Source of the DNA: Pseudomonadota bacterium
Lineage (GTDB): Bacteria > Pseudomonadota > Gammaproteobacteria > Xanthomonadales > Xanthomonadaceae
DNA: 64,000 nucleotides
Direction of reading: 5' to 3'
Assembly (NCBI GenBank): GCA_963205415.1
Contig: CAUJJS010000254.1
Span: forward strand, 52,098-116,097
Position numbers and translations under genes: made by a program. The notes beneath the pieces are model-generated. The model ran no database searches and was not told the origin of the DNA. It worked only from the letters and a program-made list of their open reading frames with translations. Positions 1 to 10,195 of the stretch are shown piece after piece (the first letter of the stretch is position 1; each line of letters starts with the position of its first letter).

Positions 1-429
1 GACCGTGAGTGGACCACCTTTTGCGACAAGGTGCTGCAACTGCCCGACCTGACCGCACAGTACCTGGGCAATGCCCACCGGCTGGCCCAGCGCGAGAAAT
101 TGCGGGGCATCATCGAAGGCGTGTGCGCCACCTTGACCGCCGCGCAATTGGTGGAGCGGCTCGACGCGGCGCAAATCGCCAATGGCCAGCTCAACGAGAT
201 GGCCGACCTGTGGAAGCACCCGCAACTCGCGGCGCGCGGACGCTGGACCGAGATCGGCTCGCCCGGCGGCACGTTGCCGGCGTTGTACCCGCCGCACCAC
301 GTCAATGGCAGCGAGCCGCCGCCCATGGGGCCGGTGCCTGCCCTAGGCGAGCACACCGAAGCCATCCTGACCGAGCTCGGCTACGGCGAGACTGACATCG
401 CCCGGCTGCGTGCGGACCAAGCCATCTGA
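1..429 (+). CDS. CaiB/BaiF-type CoA-transferase, C-terminal part (cut by window edge)
   Basis: The last 142 residues of a family III CoA-transferase, which moves CoA between a carboxylic acid and an acyl-CoA donor. The visible part has the family's C-terminal pattern: a stretch around MADLWKHPQLAARGRW, where these proteins list the region that matures the small domain, and an ending GEHTEAILTELGYGETDIARL, which is the usual closing helix. The catalytic Asp lies before the window. The next gene starts 17 bases after the stop, so it is probably the first visible gene of an operon for activation and cleavage of an organic acid. The substrate cannot be read from this fragment. Confidence 0.85.
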   Translation, partial: DREWTTFCDKVLQLPDLTAQYLGNAHRLAQREKLRGIIEGVCATLTAAQLVERLDAAQIANGQLNEMADLWKHPQLAARGRWTEIGSPGGTLPALYPPHHVNGSEPPPMGPVPALGEHTEAILTELGYGETDIARLRADQAI

Positions 430-445
430 CTGCGAGATCGATACC

Positions 446-1810
446 ATGACCCTGGATACAAACCCGAGCGCGACGCTGGCCGCCTTTGCCGCGGGCTTGC
501 AGTTCGACGCCATTCCCGCTCCGGTGCTGCGCCGCACCGAAGACCTGTTCCTCGACTGGTACGCCTCGGCCCTCGCGGGCAAGGGCGCGCGGCCGGTCGA
601 GGCCATTGAAGCTTACGCCCGGGCCATGGGGCCGGACTCGGGCCGCGCCGAAGTGCTGATCTCGCGCCGCATGAGCTCGCCGCATTTCGCGGCCATGGTC
701 AATGCGGCCGCCTCGCACTTTGCCGAGCAGGACGACGTGCACAACGGCTCGGTGTTCCACCCGGCGGCGGTAGTGTTCCCGGCCGCGCTGGCGGTGGCGC
801 AGGAGATCGGTGCCAGCGGCCGCGAGTTCCTGACCGCCGTGGTGGCGGGCTATGAGGTCGGCATTCGTGTTGGCGAGTTCCTGGGCCGCTCGCACTACCG
901 CATCTTTCACACCACCGCCACTGCCGGTACCCTGGCCGCCGCTGCGGCGGCCGGCCGGCTGCTCAAGCTGGACGCGACGACCATGCTGCATGCCTTCGGC
1001 AGTGCCGGCACGCAAGCCGCCGGCCTGTGGGAGTTTTTGCGCGACGCCGCCGACTCCAAGCAACTGCACACCGCCCATGCGGCGTCCAGCGGCCTGGCTT
1101 CCGCCTACCTGGCGCGCGAGGGGCTGACCGGCGCGCGCCAGATTCTGGAAGGGCCGCAGGGCATGGCCGCGGGCATGTCGAGCGACGCCGATCCGGCGCG
1201 CCTGACCGACCGCCTGGGCCAGCGCTGGGCCACGGCGGAAACCTCGTTCAAATACCACGCCTCGTGCCGCCACACCCACCCCAGCGCCGATGCACTGCTG
1301 GCGCTGATGCAGACGCATGGGCTCAAGGCCGACGATATTGCCGCGGTGATCACCCAGGTGCACCAGGGCGCCATCGACGTGCTGGGCCGCGTCACCGTGC
1401 CCGCCACCGTGCACCAGGCCAAGTTCTCGATGGGCACGGTGCTGGCGCTGGCGGCCGAGTACGGCTTTGCCGGGCTGAACGAATTCGAGCAGCATTACCT
1501 CGCGCCGCGCGTGGCGGCCTTGCGCGACCGTGTGACCATGCAGCTCGACGCCGAGGTCGATCAGGCCTACCCGCAGCGCTGGATCGGCAAGGTGACGGTG
1601 ACGACGCGCGATGGCCGCACGCTGAGTGCGCGCGTCGACGAGCCCAAGGGCGACCCTGGCAACACCCTGACCCGCGCTGAACTGGAAGACAAGGCGCAGC
1701 GCCTGGCGGCCTACGGCAAAGCCGCCACGCCGCAGGAAATGCAGGCGCTGATCGCGCGCGTCTGGGCCGTGGCCGAGGCGCCGCGCATGGACCGCTGGCT
1801 GGGGGCATGA
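446..1810 (+). CDS. MmgE/PrpD family protein (2-methylcitrate dehydratase-like)
   Basis: A 454-residue protein of normal family length. MmgE/PrpD proteins dehydrate 2-methylcitrate or related hydroxy acids without an iron-sulphur cluster. The sequence shows the family's helical core (LFLDWYASALAGKGARP near residue 35), an active-site-like stretch HFAEQDDVHNGSVFHPAA near residue 90, and a conserved SFKYHASCRHTHPSADALL region near residue 270. The ATG at 446 is preferred over an upstream in-frame start at 410 because the latter overlaps the previous gene. Its stop overlaps the next start by four bases, indicating translational coupling with the CitE-like lyase. It probably works on the acid activated by the upstream CoA-transferase; the exact substrate is unknown. 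Confidence 0.85.
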   Translation: MTLDTNPSATLAAFAAGLQFDAIPAPVLRRTEDLFLDWYASALAGKGARPVEAIEAYARAMGPDSGRAEVLISRRMSSPHFAAMVNAAASHFAEQDDVHNGSVFHPAAVVFPAALAVAQEIGASGREFLTAVVAGYEVGIRVGEFLGRSHYRIFHTTATAGTLAAAAAAGRLLKLDATTMLHAFGSAGTQAAGLWEFLRDAADSKQLHTAHAASSGLASAYLAREGLTGARQILEGPQGMAAGMSSDADPARLTDRLGQRWATAETSFKYHASCRHTHPSADALLALMQTHGLKADDIAAVITQVHQGAIDVLGRVTVPATVHQAKFSMGTVLALAAEYGFAGLNEFEQHYLAPRVAALRDRVTMQLDAEVDQAYPQRWIGKVTVTTRDGRTLSARVDEPKGDPGNTLTRAELEDKAQRLAAYGKAATPQEMQALIARVWAVAEAPRMDRWLGA

Positions 1811-2643
1811 GCATGGCGAACCCTACCGCTAGCCTGCCGCGCGCCTACCTTTTTGTGCCTGCCGACCGGCCTGAGCGTTTCGCCAAGGCGCGCGCCAGCG
1901 GCGCCGACGCGGTGATCATCGACCTGGAAGACGCGGTTGCCCCGGAGGCAAAGGAGCGCGCACGCGACGCGCTGGCGCTAGCGCTTGATGAGTCGGCACC
2001 GCTGGTGGTGCGTATCAATGCCGCTGGCACGCCCTGGTTTGACGACGATCTCGAACTGTGTCGCCATCCTGGTGTGGCCGCGGTGATGCTGCCCAAGGCC
2101 CAGGGCATCGACGCCGTCTGCACCGTGGTTGAGACCACCTACAAGGACGTGTTGCCGATCATCGAGTCGGCGCGCGGCCTTCAGGAGATCTACAGCATTG
2201 CGCGCGTGCCGGGCGTGATCCGCCTGGCTTTTGGCAGCGTTGATCTGGCGCTGGATCTGGGCATCGACTGTGCGCCTGATGGTGCGGAGACAGAGCTCCT
2301 GGCTTTTCGTTCCCAATTGGTGCTGGCCTCGCGGCTGGCCGGGCTGGCTGCGCCGGTCGACGGCGTCAGCACCGCGATCGACGACCTGCAACGCTTGCAG
2401 GCGGACGCCGAGCGCGCACGCCGGCTCGGCTTCGGCGCCAAGCTGTGCATCCACCCGAAGCAGCTGGCCATCGTCCAGGCGGTGTTCACGCCGACCCCCG
2501 AGCGGCTTGACTGGGCGCGCCGCGTCTGCAAGGCATTTGCATCAGCCGGCGGTGCCGCCGTGGCCGTGGATGGCCAGATGGTGGACCTGCCGGTGGTCCA
2601 GCGTGCGCGCGCCGTGCTGCGTGACGCGGGCCAGAGCGCCTGA
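1807..2643 (+). CDS. HpcH/HpaI aldolase / citrate lyase beta-like (CitE) protein
   Basis: A 278-residue TIM-barrel lyase of the CitE family, which cleaves acyl-CoA substrates such as citramalyl-CoA, malyl-CoA or citryl-CoA into acetyl-CoA or pyruvate fragments. Visible family features are PRAYLFVPADRPERF at the N terminus, the metal-binding IIDLEDAVAPEAKERAR, VRINAAGTPWFDDDL, the PIIESARGL glutamate motif, and a late GAKLCIHPKQLAIVQAVFTP. The ATG at 1807 overlaps the preceding stop (ATGA); a second in-frame ATG at 1813 is also possible. As a stand-alone protein without CitD or CitF neighbours it is more likely to act on a free CoA thioester than within the citrate lyase complex. Confidence 0.85.
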   Translation: MSMANPTASLPRAYLFVPADRPERFAKARASGADAVIIDLEDAVAPEAKERARDALALALDESAPLVVRINAAGTPWFDDDLELCRHPGVAAVMLPKAQGIDAVCTVVETTYKDVLPIIESARGLQEIYSIARVPGVIRLAFGSVDLALDLGIDCAPDGAETELLAFRSQLVLASRLAGLAAPVDGVSTAIDDLQRLQADAERARRLGFGAKLCIHPKQLAIVQAVFTPTPERLDWARRVCKAFASAGGAAVAVDGQMVDLPVVQRARAVLRDAGQSA

Positions 2644-2680
2644 TTTTTTTGAACCCACCCCCAACCGACTGGAATTCCTT

Positions 2681-3469
2681 ATGACCCGCAAAACCAAACC
2701 CATACGCTCCGACATTGCCTGGAGTACCCCCGACCGCATCGAAGTGCACGGCAAGAGTCTGCCTGACGAGATTCTCGGCCATCTCAACCTGGGCGACATG
2801 GCCTACCTGCAGATCGTCGGGCGCATGCCGACACCGCAGGAATCGAACGTGTTCAACGCCATTGCGGTGACGCTGGTCGAGCACGGCATCACGCCCAGTG
2901 CGCTGGTCGCGCGACTGACCTACGCCGGTGCGCCCGAATCGCTGCAGGCCGCGGTGGCGGCCGGATTGTGCGGCCTGGGCAGCGTGTTCGTCGGCAGCAC
3001 CGAAGGCACCGCCAAAATGCTGTACGAGGCCCTGCCACCCGGAACGAAAGGAGCTGACCTAGAGCGCATCGCTTGCGACACCGTGGCAGCCTTTCGTGCG
3101 CGCGGCCAGATCATTCCCGGACTCGGTCATCCGCTGCACAAGCCGGTCGATCCGCGCGCCCCGCGCCTGTTTCAGATCGCCAAGGACAACGGTTTTTCCG
3201 GCGACTACATCCGGCTCGAACAACTGATCTGCGCCGAGGCCGAGCGGGTGGCCGGCAAGATGCTGCCGGTCAACGCGACCGGCGCCATCGGCGCCATCAG
3301 TTGCGAACTCGGGCTGCCCTGGAAGATCGTGCGCGGCATCGGCGTGCTGGCGCGCGCCATCGGGCTGGTGGGGCACATCCTGGAAGAAAGCAAGAACCCG
3401 ATGGCGGTCGAGATCTGGCAGCGGGTCGAAGACGAGGCCACCCGGCACATCAGACCACAAAGCGCCTGA
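2681..3469 (+). CDS. Citryl-CoA lyase-like protein of the citrate synthase fold
   Basis: A 262-residue short member of the citrate synthase superfamily, usually annotated citryl-CoA lyase. It retains the C-terminal half that binds acyl-CoA and oxaloacetate: the IIPGLGHPLHKPVDPRAPRLF stretch (residues about 145-165, containing the conserved GHP-type active-site His), and the closing LPWKIVRGIGVLARAIGLVGHILEE helix. The true start is ATG 2681; a long upstream reading frame is a shadow of the CitE gene. The order CoA-transferase, PrpD, CitE, citrate-synthase-like lyase points to a route that activates, rearranges and splits a C5-C6 di- or tricarboxylic acid. Which acid is an open question. Confidence 0.8.
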   Translation: MTRKTKPIRSDIAWSTPDRIEVHGKSLPDEILGHLNLGDMAYLQIVGRMPTPQESNVFNAIAVTLVEHGITPSALVARLTYAGAPESLQAAVAAGLCGLGSVFVGSTEGTAKMLYEALPPGTKGADLERIACDTVAAFRARGQIIPGLGHPLHKPVDPRAPRLFQIAKDNGFSGDYIRLEQLICAEAERVAGKMLPVNATGAIGAISCELGLPWKIVRGIGVLARAIGLVGHILEESKNPMAVEIWQRVEDEATRHIRPQSA

Positions 3470-3475
3470 TGCGCT

Positions 3476-3580
3476 GTAGCTGGACAAATTCGATTTTCAG
3501 GGTGACAAGCTGCTCACTACCGGTAACCCCGACTGGGCCAGCGACCGACGCCTGTTTGATACCCTGGGGCTGATGGCCCG
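3476..3580 (+). pseudogene. Remnant of a second bioB (3' end, frameshifted)
   Basis: In the gap between the citryl-CoA-lyase-like gene and panD, the frame starting at 3501 reads [19 protein letters not shown] followed by DTLGLMARR. This matches the C-terminal end of biotin synthase; the intact bioB downstream ends [19 protein letters not shown]. Just upstream, bases 3488-3499 still spell the preceding NSIF but in a different frame, so at least one small deletion separates the two parts. No start or N-terminal coding part is left. The copy differs from the intact gene ([10 protein letters not shown] against [10 protein letters not shown]), so it is a relic of a different bioB rather than a recent duplication. 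Confidence 0.8.
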
Positions 3581-3604
3581 CCGAACTTTCTTGAAGGTGA
3601 AACC

Positions 3605-3985
3605 ATGTACCGTACCCTCCTCAAGTCCAAGATCCACCGCGCCACAGTGACGGCATGCGAACTGCATTACGAGGGCTCCTGCGCGATCGACGAGGATCTG
3701 ATGGATGCTGCCGATCTGCGCGAGAACGAGCAAATCCACATCTGGAATATCAACAATGGTGAGCGCTTTGTCACCTATGCCATCAAGGGCGAGCGAGGCT
3801 CGGGCATGATCTCGGTCAACGGTTCAGCGGCACGCCGTGCTGCAGTGGGCGACCTCATCATCATCGCGGCCTTTGCCCAAGTGCATGAAGAGCGGGTCGC
3901 TGGGCATCATCCCCAACTGGTGTTTGTGGACGAGCACAACCGCCAAACAGCCTTGCGCCACCACGTGCCAACGCAGGCACTGTGA
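3605..3985 (+). CDS. panD: Aspartate 1-decarboxylase
   Basis: A 126-residue pyruvoyl enzyme that decarboxylates L-aspartate to beta-alanine, one of the two precursors of pantothenate. The self-cleavage site Gly-Ser is visible as YEGSC near residues 22-26, after [20 protein letters not shown], and the middle [22 protein letters not shown] is typical. The start at 3605 follows a GAAGG ribosome site. The stop overlaps the bioA start by one base, so it is the first gene of a tight panD-bioAFDB unit. Family lengths are 110-150 residues, so the gene looks intact and should be functional. Confidence 0.95.
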   Translation: MYRTLLKSKIHRATVTACELHYEGSCAIDEDLMDAADLRENEQIHIWNINNGERFVTYAIKGERGSGMISVNGSAARRAAVGDLIIIAAFAQVHEERVAGHHPQLVFVDEHNRQTALRHHVPTQAL

Positions 3986-5337
3986 TGTCGGCAAGCCTCT
4001 CCAGCCGCAGCACGGCCAGCGTGTGGCATCCCTGCACCCAGATGAAACGCCACGAGACGCAGCCGCCGCTGGCGCTGGTGCGCGGCAGCGGTGCCTGGCT
4101 CTATGACGAAGCGGGCAAAGGCTACCTGGACGGCTTGAGTTCCTGGTGGGTCAACCTGTTCGGCCACGCCAACCCGCGCATCAACGCCGCCGTGAAAGCC
4201 CAGCTCGACACGCTGGAGCATGTGATGCTGGCCGGGTGTACCCATGCGCCTGTGGTCGAGCTTTCCGAGCGGCTGGCGGCGCTGACGGGGCATGCACTCG
4301 GGCATTGCTTTTACGCCTCTGATGGTGCCTCCGCCGTGGAAATCGCGCTCAAGATGAGCGCCCACTACTGGCGCAACAGCGGCCAACCCCTCAAGCGTGA
4401 CTTTGCCTGCCTCGCGCAGAGCTACCACGGCGAAACCCTGGGAGCCCTGGGCGTGACCGATGTGCCGCTGTTTCGTCAGGCTTACGATGGCCTGCTGCGA
4501 CCGGCCCACATCGTCGCCAGCCCGGATGCGCGTGCAGCCCGTCCGGGTGAAAGCGCGCGGGACGTGGCAGCGCGCGCGGCGGAAACACTGCGGCAGTTGT
4601 TCGAGGCCAAGGCCGACACCATCGCCGCGCTGATCGTGGAACCGCTGGTGCAGTGTGCCGCTGGCATGGCCATGCACGATGCGCAGTACCTTCAGGACAT
4701 CCGCCGCCTGTGCGACCAGTACCACGTGCATTTGATCGCCGATGAAATCGCCGTGGGTTGTGGCCGCACCGGCACCTTCTTCGCTTGTGAGCAGGCCGGG
4801 AATGGGGGAGGTGAGGGGGAAAGGATGTGGCCCGACTTCCTCTGCTTGTCCAAAGGCATCAGCGGCGGCTACCTGCCGCTGTCACTGGTGATGACGACGC
4901 CAAATGTCTACCAGGCTTTTTACGACGATGGCATCAACCGTGCCTTTTTGCATTCTCATTCCTACACCGGCAACCCGCTGGCCTGCCGCGCAGCCCTGGC
5001 TTGCCTGGATATTTTTGAAGAAGACGATGTGCTGAACGCCAACCGCGTGCGTGCCAGGCGGCTCAGCACCCTGCTCGCCCCTGTAGCCGCGCACCCGCAG
5101 GTGCGGCATTTCCGGCAGCAGGGCATGATTTGGGCCTTTGATGTTACGGTTGAAGATCCCGCGCATGCGGCCACCTTCTCGCGGCGCTTTCATGCCCTGG
5201 CCTTAGAAAGCGGGTTGATGTTGCGCCCCATCGGTAAAACCGTCTACCTGATGCCGCCCTATATCCTGAACGACCACGAACAGACATTGCTTGCCGAGGG
5301 CGTGCAAAGCGCGTTGTCCGAAGCGCTGCGAACCTGA
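3985..5337 (+). CDS. bioA: Adenosylmethionine-8-amino-7-oxononanoate aminotransferase
   Basis: A 450-residue PLP-dependent class III aminotransferase that converts KAPA to DAPA using S-adenosylmethionine as amino donor. The BioA signature residues are present: a [18 protein letters not shown] segment near residue 50 (the paired Trp that distinguishes BioA from other class III enzymes), [16 protein letters not shown], a [14 protein letters not shown] segment, the [17 protein letters not shown] cofactor segment, and [15 protein letters not shown] with the Schiff-base Lys. ATG 3985 overlaps the panD stop; a GTG immediately before is possible. It is followed after 7 bases by bioF. The gene appears complete. 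Confidence 0.95.
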   Translation: MSASLSSRSTASVWHPCTQMKRHETQPPLALVRGSGAWLYDEAGKGYLDGLSSWWVNLFGHANPRINAAVKAQLDTLEHVMLAGCTHAPVVELSERLAALTGHALGHCFYASDGASAVEIALKMSAHYWRNSGQPLKRDFACLAQSYHGETLGALGVTDVPLFRQAYDGLLRPAHIVASPDARAARPGESARDVAARAAETLRQLFEAKADTIAALIVEPLVQCAAGMAMHDAQYLQDIRRLCDQYHVHLIADEIAVGCGRTGTFFACEQAGNGGGEGERMWPDFLCLSKGISGGYLPLSLVMTTPNVYQAFYDDGINRAFLHSHSYTGNPLACRAALACLDIFEEDDVLNANRVRARRLSTLLAPVAAHPQVRHFRQQGMIWAFDVTVEDPAHAATFSRRFHALALESGLMLRPIGKTVYLMPPYILNDHEQTLLAEGVQSALSEALRT

Positions 5338-5344
5338 AACCACC

Positions 5345-6526
5345 ATGCATTTGATCGACACCCTGGAGGCGCGCATGGCGCAACTCGACGCCCAACACCT
5401 GCGCCGCCGCACGCGCCCTACGCAATCGCCCTGTGAGCCCCATGTCAAGCTGAACAACCGTGATTGCCTGGCGTTTTGCTCGAACGACTACCTGGGGCTT
5501 GCCAACCACCCTGCGGTGGTGGCGGCCTTGCAGGAAGGGGCCGGGCTGCACGGCGCGGGCAGTGGTGCATCCCACCTCATCAGCGGACACAGCCAGGCGC
5601 ACGAGGCGCTGGAGCACCGGCTGGCGGAGTTTGTCAGCCCCCAGTTCGAGACCTGCCGCACGCTGTTTTTTTGCACCGGCTACATGGCCAACCTGGCGGT
5701 GACGCCTGCGCTGGCAGCCACGGGCGAGCCCACGGCGATTTTTTCGGAAGCGCTCAACCACGCCTCGCTGATCGACGCGGTGCGCCTGGCCCGAGGCGCG
5801 CGTGTGCATGTGTATCCGCACGGCGATTTGCGAACCCTGGAGACGAGGCTAGCGCAAGAGACAGCGACGAACAAGCTGATCGTGACCGACAGCGTGTTCT
5901 CGATGGATGGCGACATCGCACCGCTGCCGCAGTTGCTGGCCCTGGCCGAGCGCTATGGTGCTTGGCTGATCGTGGACGATGCCCACGGTTTTGGCGTGCT
6001 GGGTGCCGGTGGACGTGGCGTGCTGGAGCATTTCGGCCTGAAGTCTCCGCACATCGTCTACATGGGCACCTTGGGCAAGGCCGCCGGGGTAGGCGGGGCC
6101 TTTGTCGCGGCCTGCCCGCAAGTGATTGATTGGCTGGTGCAAAAGGCTCGCACCTACATCTTCAGCACCGCAGCGCTGCCGGCATTGGCGCACGCCCTGT
6201 GTACCAGTCTGGACGTGATTGCCGGGCTACAGGGGCACTCCCGCCGCCAGCACCTGCAAGCGCTGATTGCCCACCTGCGCGAACGCATGGCCAGCAGCTC
6301 GTGGCGCTTGCTGCCATCCGACACGCCCATACAACCGCTGATTCTGGGCAGCAATGAGACCGCGCTGGCCGTGTCTGCCCAGCTCGAAGCGCAGGGGCTG
6401 TGGGTTCCCGCCATCCGCCCACCGACAGTGCCACCGGGCACAGCCCGCCTGCGCATTGCGCTGTCTGCTGCGCACAGCATCAACGATGTGGACAGGTTGG
6501 CAGACACCCTGAAAGCACTGCAATGA
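5345..6526 (+). CDS. bioF: 8-amino-7-oxononanoate synthase
   Basis: A 393-residue alpha-oxoamine synthase that condenses pimeloyl-ACP (or -CoA) with L-alanine to give KAPA. Family landmarks are [14 protein letters not shown] near residue 45, [21 protein letters not shown], the substrate-site [28 protein letters not shown], and the PLP lysine in [18 protein letters not shown] 5345 lies seven bases after the bioA stop and begins [11 protein letters not shown]. Its end overlaps bioD by four bases. No bioC or bioH is present in the window, so pimeloyl-ACP must come from genes elsewhere. Confidence 0.95.
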   Translation: MHLIDTLEARMAQLDAQHLRRRTRPTQSPCEPHVKLNNRDCLAFCSNDYLGLANHPAVVAALQEGAGLHGAGSGASHLISGHSQAHEALEHRLAEFVSPQFETCRTLFFCTGYMANLAVTPALAATGEPTAIFSEALNHASLIDAVRLARGARVHVYPHGDLRTLETRLAQETATNKLIVTDSVFSMDGDIAPLPQLLALAERYGAWLIVDDAHGFGVLGAGGRGVLEHFGLKSPHIVYMGTLGKAAGVGGAFVAACPQVIDWLVQKARTYIFSTAALPALAHALCTSLDVIAGLQGHSRRQHLQALIAHLRERMASSSWRLLPSDTPIQPLILGSNETALAVSAQLEAQGLWVPAIRPPTVPPGTARLRIALSAAHSINDVDRLADTLKALQ

Positions 6527-7248
6527 CACTGCCACCACCCCTACCACGCAGCCTGCCCCGTGCTGATTTTTTTGTCACAGGCACGGACACAGGCGTCGGC
6601 AAAAGTCTGGTGGCCGCCGCTTTGCTGCGCCACCTGGGGCGAGCCGGTCGGCGGACCGTGGGCATGAAGCCGGTGGCCGCAGGCGCGACACAGGTGGATG
6701 ACCGCTGGTGCAACGACGATGTGGAAGCACTGAGCGCGGCCAGCAATGTACAAGCCCCGGCGCCATGGGTATGCCCCTACCTGCTGCGGGACGCCATGGC
6801 ACCGCATATCGCCGCCGACCATGCGGGCGTCCACCTGAGTCTTGAGCATATGCGCGATTGTTTTGCACAACTGCAGTCGGTATCCGACAGCGTGGTGGTC
6901 GAAGGTGCAGGTGGTTTTTCTGTGCCGATCAATGCCACCGACACCTTGGCCGATCTTGCCCAAGTTTTGGCTGTGCCGGTCGTGCTGGTGGTCGGCATAC
7001 GCCTGGGCTGCCTGAACCACGCCTTGCTGACGGCGCAGGCGATCCGGCAGGCCGGTTTGCCCCTGGTCGGCTGGGTGGCCAACCACATCGACCCCGGGAT
7101 GTCGGCTCCGGTCGAGAATGTCAACGCGCTGGCCCAGCGGCTGGGCGCGCCCTGCTGGGCGCAGATTCCCTGGCAAATGCAGAGTCCTCGCATTAGTTTT
7201 GCAGATGGGTTGGAGGCAATTCCATCGGTCATTGTTCCGTCTTATTGA
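6523..7248 (+). CDS. bioD: Dethiobiotin synthetase
   Basis: A 241-residue ATP-dependent carboxylase that closes the ureido ring of dethiobiotin from DAPA and CO2. The P-loop [20 protein letters not shown] is at residues 16-35, KPVAAGA follows at about 49, and the second nucleotide region [14 protein letters not shown] is near residue 126. ATG 6523 overlaps the bioF stop (ATGA). Only 13 bases separate it from bioB, so it belongs to one transcription unit with bioA, bioF and bioB. Confidence 0.95.
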   Translation: MTLPPPLPRSLPRADFFVTGTDTGVGKSLVAAALLRHLGRAGRRTVGMKPVAAGATQVDDRWCNDDVEALSAASNVQAPAPWVCPYLLRDAMAPHIAADHAGVHLSLEHMRDCFAQLQSVSDSVVVEGAGGFSVPINATDTLADLAQVLAVPVVLVVGIRLGCLNHALLTAQAIRQAGLPLVGWVANHIDPGMSAPVENVNALAQRLGAPCWAQIPWQMQSPRISFADGLEAIPSVIVPSY

Positions 7249-7261
7249 AAGAGAGTTTTTC

Positions 7262-8278
7262 ATGTCCTCTGTTGTCGAGCAAACCGTTACCCTGCATCGC
7301 CGCGCTGTTGCCATCGCCGCGCCCCAACCGGCGCGATGGACGGTCGAAGCCGTGCAAGCCCTATTTGCACTTCCCTTTCCTGAGTTGATGCACCGTGCCC
7401 AGACGGTACACCGGGAACACTTCGACCCTACCCAGATCGAATTTGCTACGCTGCTTTCGGTCAAGACCGGGGGCTGCCCAGAAGACTGTGGCTACTGCCC
7501 TCAATCCGCCAAGTTCGACACTGGCGTCGAGGCCAGCAAGCTGATGGAGCCCCAAGCCGTGCTGCAAGCTGCGCAACTCGCCAAGGCAGCCGGTGCCACG
7601 CGTTTTTGTATGGGTGCGGCCTGGCGCGCACCGAAAGACCGCGATATTGAAAAAATGGCCGAACTGGTCAGCACCGTCAAGGCCCTGGGGCTGGAAACCT
7701 GCGCTACGCTGGGAATGCTGAATGACGGCCACGCCGAAACCCTGCGCGATGCCGGGCTGGACTACTACAACCACAACCTTGACAGCGCACCCGATTTCTA
7801 TGGTGACATCATCACCACCCGTGACTATCAGGACCGGCTAGACACCTTGGAACGTGTGCGTGGTGCCGGCGTCAAAGTCTGCTGCGGCGGCATCGTAGGG
7901 ATGGGCGAGACACGTCTGCAACGCGCTGGCCTGATCGCCCAGTTGGCCAACCTTGACCCCTATCCTGAATCGGTGCCAATTAACAACCTAGTGCCCGTTC
8001 CCGGCACGCCACTGGCCGACCAGCCACCGCTCGACCCTTTCGAGTTCGTGCGCACCATCGCTGTGGCGCGCCTTACCATGCCCTTGGCGCGCGTGCGTTT
8101 GTCGGCAGGTCGCCAGCAGATGGGCGACGCGGTGCAGGCCCTATGCTTTTTGGCCGGTGCCAATTCCATTTTCTACGGCGACAAGTTGCTGACGACCGGC
8201 AACCCCGATACGCACGCCGATCTTGACCTGCTGCAGCGCCTGGGCCTGCGTCAAGCCACTACGGCTGCGACTGCGTGA
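7262..8278 (+). CDS. bioB: Biotin synthase
   Basis: A 338-residue radical-SAM enzyme that inserts sulphur into dethiobiotin. The 4Fe-4S/SAM motif CxxxCxxC is visible in [16 protein letters not shown] near residues 68-83; [20 protein letters not shown] and [12 protein letters not shown] are typical, and the C terminus contains [15 protein letters not shown]. The start at 7262 follows a GAAAGAGAG ribosome site eight bases away. This copy is intact, unlike the fragment at 3,476. Immediately downstream lies the deleted panB remnant. Confidence 0.96.
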   Translation: MSSVVEQTVTLHRRAVAIAAPQPARWTVEAVQALFALPFPELMHRAQTVHREHFDPTQIEFATLLSVKTGGCPEDCGYCPQSAKFDTGVEASKLMEPQAVLQAAQLAKAAGATRFCMGAAWRAPKDRDIEKMAELVSTVKALGLETCATLGMLNDGHAETLRDAGLDYYNHNLDSAPDFYGDIITTRDYQDRLDTLERVRGAGVKVCCGGIVGMGETRLQRAGLIAQLANLDPYPESVPINNLVPVPGTPLADQPPLDPFEFVRTIAVARLTMPLARVRLSAGRQQMGDAVQALCFLAGANSIFYGDKLLTTGNPDTHADLDLLQRLGLRQATTAATA

Positions 8279-8285
8279 GAACACT

Positions 8286-8607
8286 GTGAGCGAGCAAACC
8301 ACCCCACGCAAACCCCTGACCCTGCACCGCCTGCGTGAAATGCCCACCCTGGCGCAAAAAGTGACGCAAACGCTCACGATACCCGTCATCGGCATCGGTG
8401 CAATGCGTGGCCGGCAGCGGTCAGGTGCTGGTGCTGGTGCTACACGACATGCTGGCCGTAAGTCACGGCAAACGCCCCCGCTTTGTGCACAACTTCATGG
8501 ATGACAGCGCCTCGGTGCAATGTGCCGTGCCGTGCCGTGCAGTGCAGTGCTACGTCGAGGACGTGAAAGCCAGCCGCTTTCCCGTTGAGAACATCCATAC
8601 TTGCTGA
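8286..8607 (+). pseudogene. panB: Internally deleted and frameshifted panB remnant
   Basis: The GTG frame at 8286 begins SEQTTPRKPLTLHRLREMP, which is a PanB N terminus, and then runs directly into TIPVIGIGA, a motif that lies about 160-170 residues later in ketopantoate hydroxymethyltransferase. After a frame change the sequence continues SGQVLVLVLHDMLAVSHG, RPRFVHNFM and ends CYVEDVKASRFPVENIH, the normal PanB tail. So the two ends survive and the whole catalytic middle is missing, with a frameshift and a short GTGCC/GTGCA repeat expansion near 8522-8550. It sits exactly between bioB and panC where panB would belong. Confidence 0.88.
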
Positions 8608-8684
8608 GCGGTTGCGAACCCAGCGTTAGGCCACGGCCAGCCCCCTATTGAGCCTCACCTCCGTCCATCCTGACCCAACGATAA

Positions 8685-9527
<843 letters not shown>

Positions 9528-9586
9528 GTCTCTTGAGCGGAGCGAGACCGGCACGGTCAGATGTTATTTATTCAGCAGAGAATTCA

Positions 9587-10192
9587 ATGTCACTACCACC
9601 ACCCCAAACCAGGAAGCATCTGCACACGCGCAGGGTTACGTTTCGCGGCTACCAGCGTGAGGACGGGCTCTGGGACATCGAGGCCGAGATAGTCGACGTT
9701 AAAACCTATGTCCTGAAAACGCCTGACCGAGGCACACTGCGACCGGGCACCCCGGTCCACGACATGGCGATCCGGGTGACAGTGGACGACAGCATGACGA
9801 TCCGCGAGATCGTCACGTCCATGACCAGTACGCCGTTTCCCGAATGCCTGCAGGCCCAGGACCCGATGCAGCAAATGGTTGGCTGCACGATGGGGCCGGG
9901 CTGGCGTCACACCATCGAGAAAAACCTCGGTGGAATCAAGGGCTGCACCCACTTGCGCGAATTGCTGTTCAACATGGCGACGGCGGCTTACCAGACTATT
10001 CCTGGCTATCGCGAGCATCAGAGCAAGCTGGCAGGCCTGCCAGCTCCGTCCGCAGGACAACCGCCATACCACTTGGGCAAATGCATGTCTTGGGATTTCA
10101 ATGGGCCGGTGGTTAAGCGCCATGAGCCGGAGTTTTTTGGCTGGCAGCCGCTGAAGAAGGCCGCGAAACCGGAGTATTTGGTTGGCTTGTAG
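9587..10192 (+). CDS. DUF2889 family protein
   Basis: A 201-residue protein of the DUF2889 family, whose function is unknown. It contains the family's opening pattern HTRRVTFRGYQREDGLWDIEAEIVD, a central HDMAIRVTVDDSMTIREI, and GCTHLRELLFNMATAAYQT near residue 130. Several DUF2889 genes are found in catabolic clusters of Burkholderiales. ATG 9587 is chosen because the family begins here; an upstream in-frame start at 9533 overlaps the region just after panC and has no support. It follows panC by 59 bases and may be co-transcribed with the cargo genes. Confidence 0.8.
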   Translation: MSLPPPQTRKHLHTRRVTFRGYQREDGLWDIEAEIVDVKTYVLKTPDRGTLRPGTPVHDMAIRVTVDDSMTIREIVTSMTSTPFPECLQAQDPMQQMVGCTMGPGWRHTIEKNLGGIKGCTHLRELLFNMATAAYQTIPGYREHQSKLAGLPAPSAGQPPYHLGKCMSWDFNGPVVKRHEPEFFGWQPLKKAAKPEYLVGL

Positions 10193-10195
10193 CTG

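Noticed and set aside
2231-3469. An extended start for the citryl-CoA-lyase-like gene at 2231
   Set aside because: The first 150 codons are antiphase to CitE and are not similar to the family; ATG 2681 begins the recognisable domain.
8520-8555. GTGCC/GTGCA tandem repeats as a regulatory element
   Set aside because: They lie within the panB remnant and are most easily explained as slippage in decaying coding sequence.
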